From Coptodactyla brooksi (lineage: Eukaryota; Arthropoda; Insecta; Coleoptera; Scarabaeidae), in assembly GCA_033557675.1 (NCBI GenBank), contig JAWQRM010000008.1:1-46781 (forward strand): 46,781 bases of DNA, written 5' to 3'. The notes beneath the pieces were generated by a model that had not been told where the DNA came from, ran no database searches, and saw only the letters and a program-made list of their open reading frames with translations. The position numbers were made by a program, and so were the translations under genes. Positions 1 to 10,562 of this stretch are shown in pieces. The stretch's first letter is position 1, and every line of letters starts with the position of its first letter.

Positions 1-1300
1 TAAAAAAAAGTTGTTTAACATTTTATTTTCCATAATACGACAGCATTCAATTGTTTTTATTTCAGAAAACAAACGAGTAACGAATAACACTTTAATTTTT
101 TTAAATAGCAATGTATCCTTTTATTAATTCTTGAAAAAAAAGTGAAAACTCTTTACAAGTTAATTTCTCCAATAGCTTGAATACTAGATATCCGAGATCG
201 GTAAGTCTCTTGACTTATTACCATAAAAAAAACAGATTATGCATCTACATACAAAATAAAACAAATGAACAAAAAAAAATAAAACAAATGAACGAAAAAT
301 AGTGTACGTCTCATATAAAGCTTGAAGACAAAATGAAATTAGCAATAGAATGTTTTTCATGGCAATAAGTGTTCAAAATGGTTTGCCATTAACTGCAAGG
401 TCAAAACTATCATGAAAAGCTTGAAAAGAATTTCTGAGCAATCTGGGAGAAATTGGTGTAGCTTCATCTTCTATTCATTGCTCTAATTCGGCCAGATTCT
501 GAGATCGGTTTGTATACACTTTTGATTTGAAATATCCCCAGAAGAAGAAATTGTAAGGTTTAAGATCCGTAGATCGGGGAAGCCACTCCACAAATTCACA
601 AAAATCATCACGTCGATCATAGTTGATATGATTTAATTTATGTGTAAACCATAATGGTATGGTTTACACATAATTGACGAGTTGAAGTGTTTGGATTTTT
701 TTCGAGTTCTATTAAAACATCGAGCTTTTTATCTTCATTTGTCGCAGATCTCTGCCGACCAGTCTTCGGCAGATCTTTAACATTATCAGTTTCCCTAAAC
801 CGTTTCAAAGTTTTGCTAACTACTGACTGGGTGATTGGTTCTCGATGTGGATAACGTTAATTAAAAATTTCACATATTTCTAATTGTGTTCGTTTGCGAT
901 CCCCACAACCGACCATAATTAAAATTTCTATGTGTTCAGTGTCTGTTAAATGCACCATTTTTATTTTTCGATGTACCAACTTATTTGCATAAACAAGATT
1001 TTGTCACATTGATAGCGGACATACAATTGTTAAGATATCTCAAGAGATCTCGGGCATGTAGATTCATGTCATTGGTGAAGTTAACTTATAAACAGTTTTT
1101 ACATTTTTTCAAATATTTTCTGGTATAAGGGTACTAAGATTTTACTTTATCGAAAAGAGAAAAAAATCTCAAATGAGCCTAATAAAAGGGTACTATTTAA
1201 AAAAATTAAAGTGTTATTCGTTACTCGTTTGTTTTCTGAAATAAAACCAATTGAATACTGTCGTATTATGGAAAATAAAATATTAAACAACTTTTATTTA
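1..1300 (-). mobile_element. mariner/Tc-type transposon with ~100-bp inverted ends
   Basis: The first ~103 bases reappear, inverted and nearly unchanged, at about 1197-1300. Both arms hold a stretch reading acgagtaacgaataacac in the left-arm direction. Between them lies a broken transposase on the minus strand (373-958). The true left end may lie outside the window. If the last BMP exon is further left, this element sits in the last intron of that gene. Confidence 0.85.
373..958 (-). pseudogene. broken DDE transposase, mariner/Tc type
   Basis: Read on the minus strand from an ATG at 956-958, the frame opens MVHLTDTEHIEILIMVG. A helix-turn-helix region with TQSVVSKTLKRFRE follows, then a GRQR-type linker. 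After a break the C-terminal part is recognisable by LPRSTDLKPYNFFFWGYFKS, matching the family motif around the last catalytic acidic residue, and the frame ends near NGKPF. The central part with the first catalytic aspartates is missing, and in-frame stops occur. The break is occupied by a perfect 15-bp palindrome at 639-653/658-672. The family is common in insect genomes. This copy cannot make an active enzyme. Confidence 0.8.
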
Positions 1301-2193
1301 AATTTTTTTTTATAAAGTTGATTCACTTCGAGAGCAAGCTAGACAGTACAACGTAAGCCACAATGTTGAAAAAGTCGGGAGAAAGAACGATAAGTCGCTT
1401 CTCAATGTGATGTAATCACAGTGACTTTGCAGTTATCGTTATTGCAGGTGCACTTTGTTATTCTCTCGTTAACTATTATTTTCTTCTACAGAATGTATTA
1501 TTTTATCATCGAAGAAAAGAGCAAATTGTTACTGTATGGTAGAAAATATTATGCACAGAAATGGGTATCATTCCTGTAAGTTATAAAAATTCAATGAAAT
1601 TTTCGAATGACCCGCTTAATCGGTTTATTTTTTGTGGAACTGTCATTGAACTTCCGAATAATGATCCAATTTTTCTTTCGATTTTATGTGTTATGATGCG
1701 CTGTCTCGCTCGCTCTTGAACTGAATGGAGCCCATTACATCTCACTTCCGCTCACTGTACAAAATTGCTACTACTTTCAAATAACCGCGTATTGTTCCTC
1801 CCCACTCATCAACTACAACTAGTTGATTTCTTGATCAGATTACAGATTTACAACAAATGATCTAGAATCTTGAAATGTTCACTTTTAAAGAAAATAGTTT
1901 ATTTCTAACCCATCTTTGTCCTATTTCGAGTTTAATATTTTGAAAAGCTGGCATTTGAAGGTTTTTATTTTCTACAAGTCCCCTCAATGATTAACTTATG
2001 TTGCACATACTTGGAGGCACTTTTGCATTTAATTTATCGCAGATTCTACCTGCTAATTCCACTCACCTGCCATTTTAAAGTTTTGAAACTAATGAACAAA
2101 GTGTGAATTTTACAATTTCTCCAGTCGCTGGTCGCATCTGAAACCGTTATTGTTTAGAAATCTGAAATCGAAGAATGCAGAAAGGTAAACTAC
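1301..2193. other. non-coding, probably BMP-gene last intron
   Basis: No coding frame is recognised on either strand, and in particular no cysteine-knot domain. 1706-1757 resembles the loop of the hairpin MITE at 15981-16111 (shared cgctcgctct and tctcacttccgctca), so it is probably a relic of the same repeat family. Confidence 0.5.
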
Positions 2194-5051
2194 CGTGATT
2201 TTGAATGGCGCGTTTCATGACGGATTTGTACTCGACATTACTCCTTTTGATAGATCTCGTAGGCCGGACGTTGACAGCTTTACTAGACTTCAGGAACGCT
2301 ACCATAAATGGTTGCGATTCTTCATCTGCCTTCGTGATTGTTAAACCGATATCCTCTGGTCGAATTTCGTGAGCTGCAAAAGGACAATATTCTTCCTTCA
2401 AAAAGGATTAATTTTTAAAAGCTAACATACTACTTTTAATTAGTAACAATAATAAATATGTTCAATCACACCTGCACAAACCGGTATTGACCAATAAGTC
2501 TTATAGATCTTATATAAATCTATAATAGAATATAAATGAGATATTTATATATGATAGAATCTTATGTAAATCTCTTTTAACGTAACCCAACTAAACAACT
2601 TTATAACGTCACTGCGTGTGTATTTTTATCTGACTAGTTTACGATAGCGTGCATAAATTTGGAAATTTTATTCATAATTACGTATGTGAGTTTTGCAACA
2701 CGTTTTTCTAAGATATAGTCTCGTTGCTGACTACATCTTAGAAAATTATATTACCTGGTTTATCGGCAGGGTGCACAGACAAGTAAAGGCCCTTGTTCGT
2801 GTCTGGAAAGGCTACCCAAGTAGCTAACGATTCCGTGACATTTACCTCCAACCAACCTGAGAAGTCCGCAGTAGTATTTACCGTTCCTATGAATTCCAAT
2901 TCACGTTCGCTATAAAGAAAACGTAACAGAGCGCTTAGCTTTGAAGAAATATTTCTGGTATTAATACTAGAGGCTAATCAAACAAAATGCATACCCTTCT
3001 GGCGATCTGGTGAGCTGGTAAGCCGTGACCGCGTATACGAGATCCGAATAAGTGACGTTTGAATTGTAGTCAGGGCTTTGTAAAATTCTCAATTCAGCTC
3101 CGAGTATTGTGTTGCCAAGGGGAACCGTGGATACGTTGAAAAACAGTCGTTTACCCCTCTCGTGTCGGACTCCGCTGATTCGATGATCTGGAAGAATATT
3201 TTTTCAACTCGTTAAACTTCCTACCAATTAACCCTTCCTCGTTAAACACGCACCAATAATTTAACATCCACTACATCCTCTAAATTAATATGTTTTTTGA
3301 TTTCTTAGAGCAGAGGGTAGAAAACAATAGGTGCAGTTAAAAAACTGAAATAAAACAATCTAATAATGAGGTCATAAAAAATTGATACCCTGAATATTGA
3401 TTGCAAAAAAATGAGTGTTAAAAAACAGCTCAGATGTGTCCATATCGCACTGATAACATAATTCTTAATAAAGGCAATTATTTCTAAATGTTAATGAGTG
3501 TGAGATAATTCTCGGAATACGAGTTAAAATCTTTCATGAACTAACAATACAGTTATTACAGCTTAACTATTGATCTTTGACCTAATTTGCTTTTTTCTTT
3601 AATTTATCCATTTTGCTTTACTCGTGGTCTTTGTTCGCACGTTTTGATAAACATATACTACTTATATACACGATAATCAATTCAAATTGAGTAAACAACT
3701 CCAATCACGCTACGTTATATTAACGCATTATTTACCTTAGTCACAAACCACAAGAACTGTTAAGCATATTCCAGAAAAGCTTCAATACATACAAGGATTT
3801 TCGATATAACAATATTTATCACAAACGGGCGATTATCACCCAAACTTTACAAAAAGCGGTTAGTGTGGGAGTAAGAAGAAAATATTAAAAAGAAAATGCC
3901 GACTGTAAAAGTTTATTTAAATTTTTCCGGCTGAGCAGTTTCAGAGATGTGGGACTCCAAACACAGAGATTTAAAATACAACAGACAAAAATCTAAAAAA
4001 ATTGTGGAGCCACCAGGGACCAGACGCCGCCGACATTATCGGCGAAACATGCGTACGAGCAATTAATTTATTGTTTTCGTGAAGTGGTAAACAGTGACGA
4101 ACTTATTCTCGAAAACACCTGGCGTTCCGTAGATCGTAGCAACAGATGGAGATTCACGCCACAAGGTTCAATTAAGAATTTATGGATATGTCTTGCACAA
4201 TTCTCTTCGTGGCTCCCCAGAGAAAATAATCAAAAAGGGATTTACTGATATATAACACTAGTTACCAGTTCACCAAAACAAGAAATTAATTGTCTCCGAT
4301 GACTCGCGACGGTGTCGGCGAAACGTGCGTCGTACAATTAATTTCTTCATTTTGGTGAAGTTATAAGATGAAGAACCTACATTTGACGTTAAGGACTCAG
4401 TTTAAGATGCAAATGTGTATACGTATTAGGTCAAGATGTCAAACGGCATTTCGGTTAATTATTTATTAATTATAATACACGGTTTTCAAACATCGGAAAT
4501 ATGGGAAACTCATTCTCAAAAGTGAACATCGTCAGGGAAAGAGAAAGTCGCGCGCGGTGCAACATCTACCGTTCTTTTATGTATTGTGATATAAAATTGG
4601 CTATTTTTTGCAGCGATCGGTGGCATCGGATCAGAAGATACCGATACCGTTTCTTTGGTTCGCAAGGAAATTTAAAACACTTACTTCCGTTTTCAAAGGT
4701 CATTATTACATCGCTTTCATCAATGGCTTTTTCTTCTTCACCGCTGAGACTTAAATCGTCGGCGCTCCTCTCGCGCCTGTGGTTTTCGTTTTCTTTATCC
4801 ATCAGATTCTTGTACACGTCCATCATAAACTTCGAGGCGGATTTTGTTAAGGGCGTGTTGGCGCCTCGTCGCGGCCTGCTGGGCAATCCGAGCAAATGCA
4901 GAATCTCCAGTTCCATTTCGCGCTTTTCAAGTTTGGTCAGGGCTCTCTCGATGGTGGTCTGGTCGTATCCGTTATCCACGAAAATTCCCGCCGGTACGTA
5001 ACACGCCACATAACCGAACGCGAGCACGACCGTTAACGCGACGGGCCGCAT
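2194..5051 (-). CDS. gbb: BMP ligand, glass bottom boat/60A class (3'-truncated by window edge)
   Basis: Secreted TGF-beta family precursor. Four exons join with consistent GT-AG sites and phases: 4685-5051, 2995-3187, 2755-2909 and 2194-2373, giving 298 codons plus one base. The start at 5051 was chosen because it opens directly onto a signal peptide (MRPVALTVVLAFGYVACY). An in-frame ATG at 5114 would put 21 basic and polar residues before it. Prodomain hallmarks are GLPSRPRRG, KSASKFMMDVY, VRHERGKRLFF and HEIRPEDIGL. A furin-type site RSIKR ends at residue 282, so the mature chain starts SNVEYKS. The receptor-binding cystine knot is absent: exon 4 ends in a donor at 2192-2193 and the next exon must lie left of base 1. 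NVS and NVT sequons are present. In insects this ligand acts through type I receptors and Mad, including at growing synapses (family knowledge). BMP5/6/7 are the vertebrate counterparts. Confidence 0.93.
3188..4684 (-). other. intron 1 of the BMP gene
   Basis: 1.5-kb intron, donor GTAAGT at 4684 and acceptor TTCCAG at 3188. It is AT-rich and non-coding, except that 3990-4395 holds two diverged copies of a structured repeat described separately. Confidence 0.85.
3990..4395. repeat. two-copy structured repeat with a GAAAC-bearing hairpin
   Basis: Copy one, about 4003-4120, and copy two, about 4255-4385, share the series tcggcgaaac(a/g)tgcgt, then caattaattt, then gtgaag. In copy two, 4269-4293 pairs with 4334-4359 as a long stem around a 40-base centre. 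That centre carries CCGATGA (4296-4302) and GAAACGTGCGTC (4320-4331), which resembles a hammerhead core with one base changed. This could equally be a MITE or SINE-like repeat with a chance resemblance. Confidence 0.5.
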
Positions 5052-5400
5052 TTTAAAAGACGAGGAGACTCGACACTTAACGGAGTAAATTAATCGCGCG
5101 CACCGCCGACGCACTTATTGTACTCTGAACTGTGGAATTCTCTTCGCGTTTATTTGAAAGTGTCCAAGTCTGGTCGTTCGGATGCCGCACGCCGCGCGAG
5201 GACAGGTTTTAGTGCCCGAAGCGACCAATGGAATTCAGTATCCTTGGTAAATGTTCGCTAAAAACTACCTGCGACCGAGATCGGTCCATTGATGGATAAT
5301 ACGTAATAATATCGAACGTCCCGCTCGCGTTAGTTTTAATAATCGCGTCGGTCGGTCGGTCGGACGGTCAGGCGCTTCGGATTGACGAAGTCGATTCGAT
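5052..5400 (-). promoter_or_regulatory. CpG-bearing 5' leader and promoter region of the BMP gene
   Basis: This stretch has many CpG dinucleotides compared with the AT-rich surroundings (for example gccgcacgccgcgcg near 5184) and a short tandem of cggt at 5347-5366. It lies directly upstream of the chosen start codon. No TATA box or single start site can be fixed by eye. Confidence 0.45.
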
Positions 5401-5584
5401 TAAAAATAGCTACGCTATTTATTTTGAAAAGAACTGCTTACGCTACTTGATGGTTTGTTTGTTCCCGTTCGCGGAACTGCGTGAAAAACTTCCGAACCAA
5501 ATTCGAATAGGTCCGGCGCAGGTCTCGACCGCACGGCTAGAAAACGAGATGTTAAACGATAATGCGTTAACGAAAGAGAACGTA

Positions 5585-7081
5585 CGGTCGGTCCCAAAAG
5601 TATTCGTCCATCTGTTAAAAATAAGAATTTCACTCCTCGAATGATACTTAGAATAAAGAAAGTAATGGACGGCCGTACTGTGGTAAAACCTTTTTTATCA
5701 TTTTTATCAAAGCAGTATAGGTAGAGATCTATAGCTAGCTATTAGTTAACAATGAATACGACGAAAACGTAAGACGTTCAAAATAAAGGACACAAAAGTA
5801 TTCGTTTAGTGAGGAATATTTCACCAAAACGGGTGATGTTACATAAATTCCTTGGGACTGCAGCACAGCTTTTAGCATGTTAGGCATAGAGTGCATTAAT
5901 TTTGTTGTTACTTCCGCGATTGTTTTATCCCACTCCTCTTGCAAGTGCTCTTTTAGTTTGTGCTTGTTGCAAATATAGCGTTTTGTTAGTGATTTGTGTA
6001 GCTCTGCCCGTAAGTGCTCTACGAGGTTTACGATTGGAGACTGAGATGGTGTTTCAACTCCATCTCAGTCTCCAATCATGTTATTATTATACATAATCCA
6101 TTTTCCAATTTCATTTTCCATTTTCCGATCTGAGCGGTATGCTTCGGGTCGTTCTCCTGGTGGAATATACTAATAAGCTTATCGTTCAACCCCAACTTTT
6201 CGGCACTAGATTTCTTCTACTCTTCTCTATTCTTTACCTTTTTGTCTTTTTAATGGACAAAACGGTCTATTATTCCTTAAATGAAATGCATATCACCCAC
6301 TCCTGCAGCCGACGTGCGACCTCGTATCTAGTCGTTTCCGTATTTTACTGTAGATCGTAAATTGCTCGCGTCGAATCATTTTCCAGGCTTTCTGCGTACT
6401 ATTTTTTTTGCGCGATTTAATAAAAATAACTATTAGTTGCATTCGCGTATTTTTTTAGCAAACTCCCTCTTCTTTCTATTTCGTTTGCTAATCCACAGCT
6501 TCTTTCTCGCAACTCGTCCGTGATAATCGTCCTGATGTCGTACTGTTTCCAGGCATATATTCTCTTTCAGGTTCTTATGTAGTTCGACACTTTTTCGTGT
6601 ACTTATTCTGGGAGTTTTCTTTACAGACCTAATTATCTGAACTTCGTACGTTGATTTTAATAATTCTTAACGACCAGGTCGGGGTTTATTTGCAACGGTT
6701 TCATCTTTTCATCATTTTTATATTTTGTTATGATGCCTTGGAATTCGAGTAATAGTTTCTATTTCTCGTTTGGAATTACCATTTTTGAACAAAGATATGA
6801 CATCTGCCGCTCTGACACGCTCCTTTAATAAGTTTTAGGCAATTCAGTTTTAATAAAATAATTATATTCATTGTTATTTTGTTGTTTTATATTCATTGTT
6901 AACGGTAGCCAGTTATGGATCTGTACCTATAACTATATACTGCTTTGAAATTTATTAATAAAGGTTTATTGAAGGTTATCAATATTACGGTAAAACACTT
7001 CTTTCTTTATTCCATTTAACGAGTGTCATTTAACGAGTAAAATATTTTTCTCAGGTCGACAAATACTTTTGGGACTAACTA
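5585..7081 (-). mobile_element. Tc1-like transposon, degenerate
   Basis: The ends share an inverted ggtcccaaaagtattcgtc-type repeat (left 5585-5608, right 7058-7081), each bordered by TA as expected for Tc1 insertion. The length of ~1.5 kb fits the family. A decayed transposase lies inside on the minus strand. Confidence 0.8.
5735..6850 (-). pseudogene. broken Tc1-like transposase
   Basis: Minus-strand pieces appear in family order. First comes a helix-turn-helix with ERVRAADVISLFKNGNS (near 6820). Then RSVKKTPRIS and YHGRVARKKLWISKRNRK (6630-6470), then HQENDPKHTA carrying the second catalytic aspartate (near 6150). The C-terminal block is SPIVNLVEHLRAELHKS followed by EEWDKT and SMPNMLKAV. 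Frames shift repeatedly, and the catalytic SPDLNPIEHLW block has changed. Between the DPKHTA and SP motifs the usual sequence is missing, and a perfect 18-bp inverted copy of the SP-motif DNA sits there (6032-6049/6060-6077). Confidence 0.82.
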
Positions 7082-7232
7082 TATAGAAATGCAGCTCAGT
7101 CAAATTTTTTATATCTTTATAGGTTTGTGATTACAGAATGCTGTTTTATTCCCATTAAACATAAAACTAAACATTTTGCATTAAAAGTAATTTTTGTGTC
7201 CAACAATATTACGTATATACCTATACATTTTA

Positions 7233-7665
7233 CAGTAAAACTTCGATTAACCGTCACCGTCGAGACCGGAACTGTGACGGTTAACAGACTAGACGGATAA
7301 CGGAAATTTCGCAATAAACGTGTACAATAACGAAATTCCAGTGCTGGTTTGGGACGAAAATGAAAACGAAATAAATAAAAATGTGTATTATCCACGTACA
7401 AGTGGATAATACACGTTTACATTTACAACTATAAGCCACAATAGTGGTATAAATTGTAATATGTACTATGCACAGTAGTTTAATTGGCTTACGTCAGATA
7501 ATAAAGTTTATTTGTTGACTATTTCAAGTCATCTTCTTCTGTTTCTTCGAAGCTCGAGCTTTATCTGTGTGATTATTCACAAAGTCAAAAGGAAAGATTT
7601 TTTCCTTACGAAAACGGATAACGAAAAGTGACAGTTAAAAGAGTCACGAATAAACGAGATTGTAC
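7233..7665. mobile_element. pogo/Tigger-type MITE
   Basis: The left end CAGTAAAACTTCGATTAACC is of the pogo/Tigger type. The right end is its diverged inverse (cacgaataaacgagattgtac). Both are bordered by TA (7231-7232, 7666-7667). The interior has no coding sequence but holds a perfect 13-bp palindrome at 7383-7395/7402-7414. Confidence 0.65.
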
Positions 7666-8049
7666 TAAAAAGATGTTCATTCCGATTCAGATTTGTAGGG
7701 GCTTTAGGTTGGTTTTAGTTTTCTTTGCGGCTGGACGGACTAGTTACGGTGTTGATGGCCGTTGTGTATTTGGTAATTTCTTGAAGTAAAGGAATAACGT
7801 TTGTTGCATCAACTAACTATTCCTCTTCCTGTCAAGGAGAATTTATTTGTAGCCATTTGATGACACATCATTAACATTAGAATTTCATTCAAAGTTGACG
7901 TCAATTCTTTCAAACCCCACCGATGCTGTATCAACTAGATTTATGAAATAAGAACTTTATTATTACACAAAATAAAAAAAAAACATATTTCGCAAATATA
8001 TTTTTTATGCCAACTAAATCCTAAAATTTCTCCAGGGTTTTGGTTTACA
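7666..8049. other. non-coding spacer
   Basis: AT-rich spacer between the MITE and the Tigger relic. No coding or structured feature is recognised. Confidence 0.5.
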
Positions 8050-8527
8050 TTATTTGATTCCTTTTCTTAAAGATCGAAACGTCTCCTTGATACACAGGTT
8101 GTAGAATAGATGTTGTACCGACAGGAAGAAAAAGAATATCATTTTATTAAAAGTCTCCATAAAAACATTAAGCTGACTGGATGTATTATTAAGAACCATT
8201 AACACTTTGAAAGCAATCTTTTTTGGAACACTAGGTCTCAACGCCATTCAGGCTGTTATTACTCTTGTACGAGACAGGCAAAATAGATTTTTCATGCTTT
8301 AAGTGCCCTAGGATTTTAGAAATATTGAACAAACGTTGGTTTTAACTGAAGCTCAGCAGTTTTACTCTTCCAGTGGGAGTCTATATTTCGCAATTTTAAA
8401 TCGTACTGTTGAAAATTTGTTACTTAGTATAGTCACCTTCAATTATTTTTGCCAATTCTTCAGGATAGCTTGTGGCAGCTGCCTCATCTTGCACGTTTAT
8501 GTCACGATGACTACTTTCCTCAAATTT
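8050..8527 (-). pseudogene. Tigger/jerky-type transposase relic
   Basis: The minus strand reads DEAAATSYPEELAKIIEGDYT and then QIFN after a stop, matching the stretch before the first catalytic aspartate of Tigger transposases. Further on, IAFKVLMVLNNTSSQ, FMETFNKM and ETFRSLRKG match the region around the second aspartate. Several stops and altered catalytic positions (NN where DN is usual) show it is dead. It lies just downstream of CWC15 and is unrelated to that gene. Confidence 0.7.
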
Positions 8528-8771
8528 CATGAACTCTACTAGTTTCACTGTTTTGTGATAAAACATCTTCACTTTCACAGAATTTAAGAGTGTGCTGTTC
8601 TGGATTAAATATTGAGATATATAACAACATAAAACCGTTAAATATGTGAAAATAAACAACACACTCTATTTAAGGATGAAAGGTTCGAGTCATTTTCAGC
8701 TAAAGTGGACAAAAATATTTTAGATTCTTTCATCAGCAGCCTAAATAAAATGGTAAAATATAAAAATCTTA

Positions 8772-8777
8772 TTTATT
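8772..8777 (-). terminator. poly(A) signal of CWC15
   Basis: AATAAA on the minus strand, 47 bases past the CWC15 stop codon. Confidence 0.6.
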
Positions 8778-8823
8778 TTTCCAGTTAATCATAAATTTAC
8801 ACTAATTAAAAAAGACATTTAGA

Positions 8824-9640
8824 TTACTTTACATATTTTTCCATGAACTTTCTATGGAAATCTGATCTTAAGGAATCATTTATAAATACATTAGATTTTT
8901 TCTCGGGTTCCGATCGAGCACAGTTCTTAAACACGACATCGTCATCCCACCTCCGCTTCACCTTATGCTCCGATTTAGCCGATCCAGCTGAATAATGTGT
9001 CAGCAGCGGATTCCCACTTAAAATATTTTCCATTCTTATTCTCTCTTCTTCTTGTCTCCTTTCAATTTCCTAGAAACAATAAATTAGTGTGTACTGGGTG
9101 ATTCAGATGGTTTTTTCCATTTTATATCCTAGCGGAACACTGTGCACCTCCAGTCAGTATTTCATGTTCTTTACCTTTTTGGCTTGGTCCATAGCACGTT
9201 CCTTTTTAATTTTATTTAACTCTGCTAAAAGTGCCTCGGTGTCGTCTTCGTCACTTTCCGAAGAATCCGAGTCTTCTTCGAGGGGATCATCAGCGTCCAA
9301 ACTAGCGGCAGGTACTTGATCAAGTTTCAGACGTTTGGTTTGTTCCGATGGTCGTCCGCTCCTCGAACCTCTGGCTTCTCTTTCGCGATCTTCTAGCTCT
9401 TTACGAAAATCTCTATTTCTCACTTCTTCTGTGGTGCCCTGTCCGTGTTCCCTGCGGAAAATACAACAGTATAAGAGAATATAAAGAAAGGACGACGAAA
9501 CAACCTAACCTATATTTAAGTTTGGTATGCCCCGGTAAATCTCGGCTGGAATACTGACGCGAAATGGCACTTAAATCTTTTTCATTTCTGCCTTGACCTC
9601 CCCTGGCCGGTTCAAACGTCGGTCTGGCTGCGGTAGTCAT
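8824..9640 (-). CDS. CWC15: CWC15 spliceosome-associated protein
   Basis: Complete gene of three exons: 9510-9640, 9175-9451 and 8824-9069, with GT-AG junctions and matching phases, encoding 217 residues (the human protein is slightly longer). The N-terminus MTTAARPTFEPARGGQG and the block SSRDLPGHTKLKYR are diagnostic of the Cwf15/Cwc15 family. The middle is acidic (EEDSDSSESDEDD) and is followed by a charged coiled-coil-like stretch (EIERRQEEERIRME). The C-terminus has RRWDDDVVFKNCAR and HRKFMEKYVK. The family is a nuclear component of the PRP19/NTC-related part of the active spliceosome. The introns are short (58 and 105 bases), and the gene is tightly bordered by transposon relics. Confidence 0.97.
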
Positions 9641-9789
9641 TATTTACAACGCGAAAATATCGAGATGTTAACAAATCTGCCACCGTTACAAAACGTCAAA
9701 TAAAGAAATTCTAAGGCACCTGGCGGAAAGTAGAACAACTCAACAAGAATTCAATAAGAATTTAAAAAGGCGTTCATTTGCGGTCTATA

Positions 9790-10562
9790 TTTTTAACATT
9801 AGAGTCCTTTTAGTTTTTGGTATAGTTTTGTCTATTATAAGTCTTGTTTATTTGTAAGGCTACATATCTTTTAAAGAAAGTATTTTCTCCTCTTGGGCAT
9901 AGATGGCGCTGTGAACTTACTTGAATAATCAGACAATATTTGGATTTTTATTTTAGTTTTCGTGCTTTTAGACCTATTTGTTTTTTGAATTTGAATTGTA
10001 CACCCTAGCTTGGTATTATTTCTTTAGCATCAATCAATAAAGCTTTGATCGAAGCAATAGGTTTTTAAAAATGTGCTCAAATTTTAGTTTATTTAAATAA
10101 GTCCATTACTCGGCAACATCAAAAGTTTGGTTTTTGAATAAATTTACCAACAATTCTGGCTTTACTTAAAATATTGTACCACGAAATAAGAACGCAAATG
10201 GATTACAAATTTTGTAATTTTTCTTCATTAAGATATTCTATGGGATGATTTCGGGATGTGTTTTAAATGTTAAAGACCTTTTAGTTTTTGTATATTAAAA
10301 CTCTCGTTTATTTGTAAAGATGAACATTTTTGACATAACATTTTTGACTAAGTTTGACATAATTTCTTTAGCAGCAATCAGTGGAACATTAAAACCTTGA
10401 TCAGGGCGGTAGGTTTTCAAAAATGCGTTCAATTCATAAATAAGTTCAACACTGAGCTACGTCAAAGTTTGGTTTTTGAATAATTTTACTAACAGTTTTG
10501 TCAAAAAAAAACAATAAATAGGTAATCGTTCACCAAGATGTTCTTTGAGATGATTTTGGGAT
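9790..10562 (+). repeat. tandem repeat units A and B (~470-bp period)
   Basis: Unit A starts near 9790 and unit B near 10261. Both begin with a version of aaagtccttttagtttttg. Later they share atttctttagca(t/g)caatca and gtttggtttttgaata, in the same order and orientation. Unit B lacks about 165 bases of A, replaced by a doubled acatttttgacata. A third unit continues at 12964 after an inserted element. The repeat is non-coding. Confidence 0.75.

Noticed and set aside
4501..5001. Long plus-strand open frame over the BMP first exon
   Set aside because: It is antisense to a well-supported coding exon with signal peptide and prodomain motifs, and its translation shows no domain.
5415..5633. Open minus-strand frame upstream of the BMP gene
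   Set aside because: No recognisable domain, and it overlaps the left end of the Tc1-like element and CpG-rich leader sequence.
7117..7401. Minus-strand open frame
   Set aside because: It lies across the end of the pogo-type MITE and its hairpin. The translation looks random.
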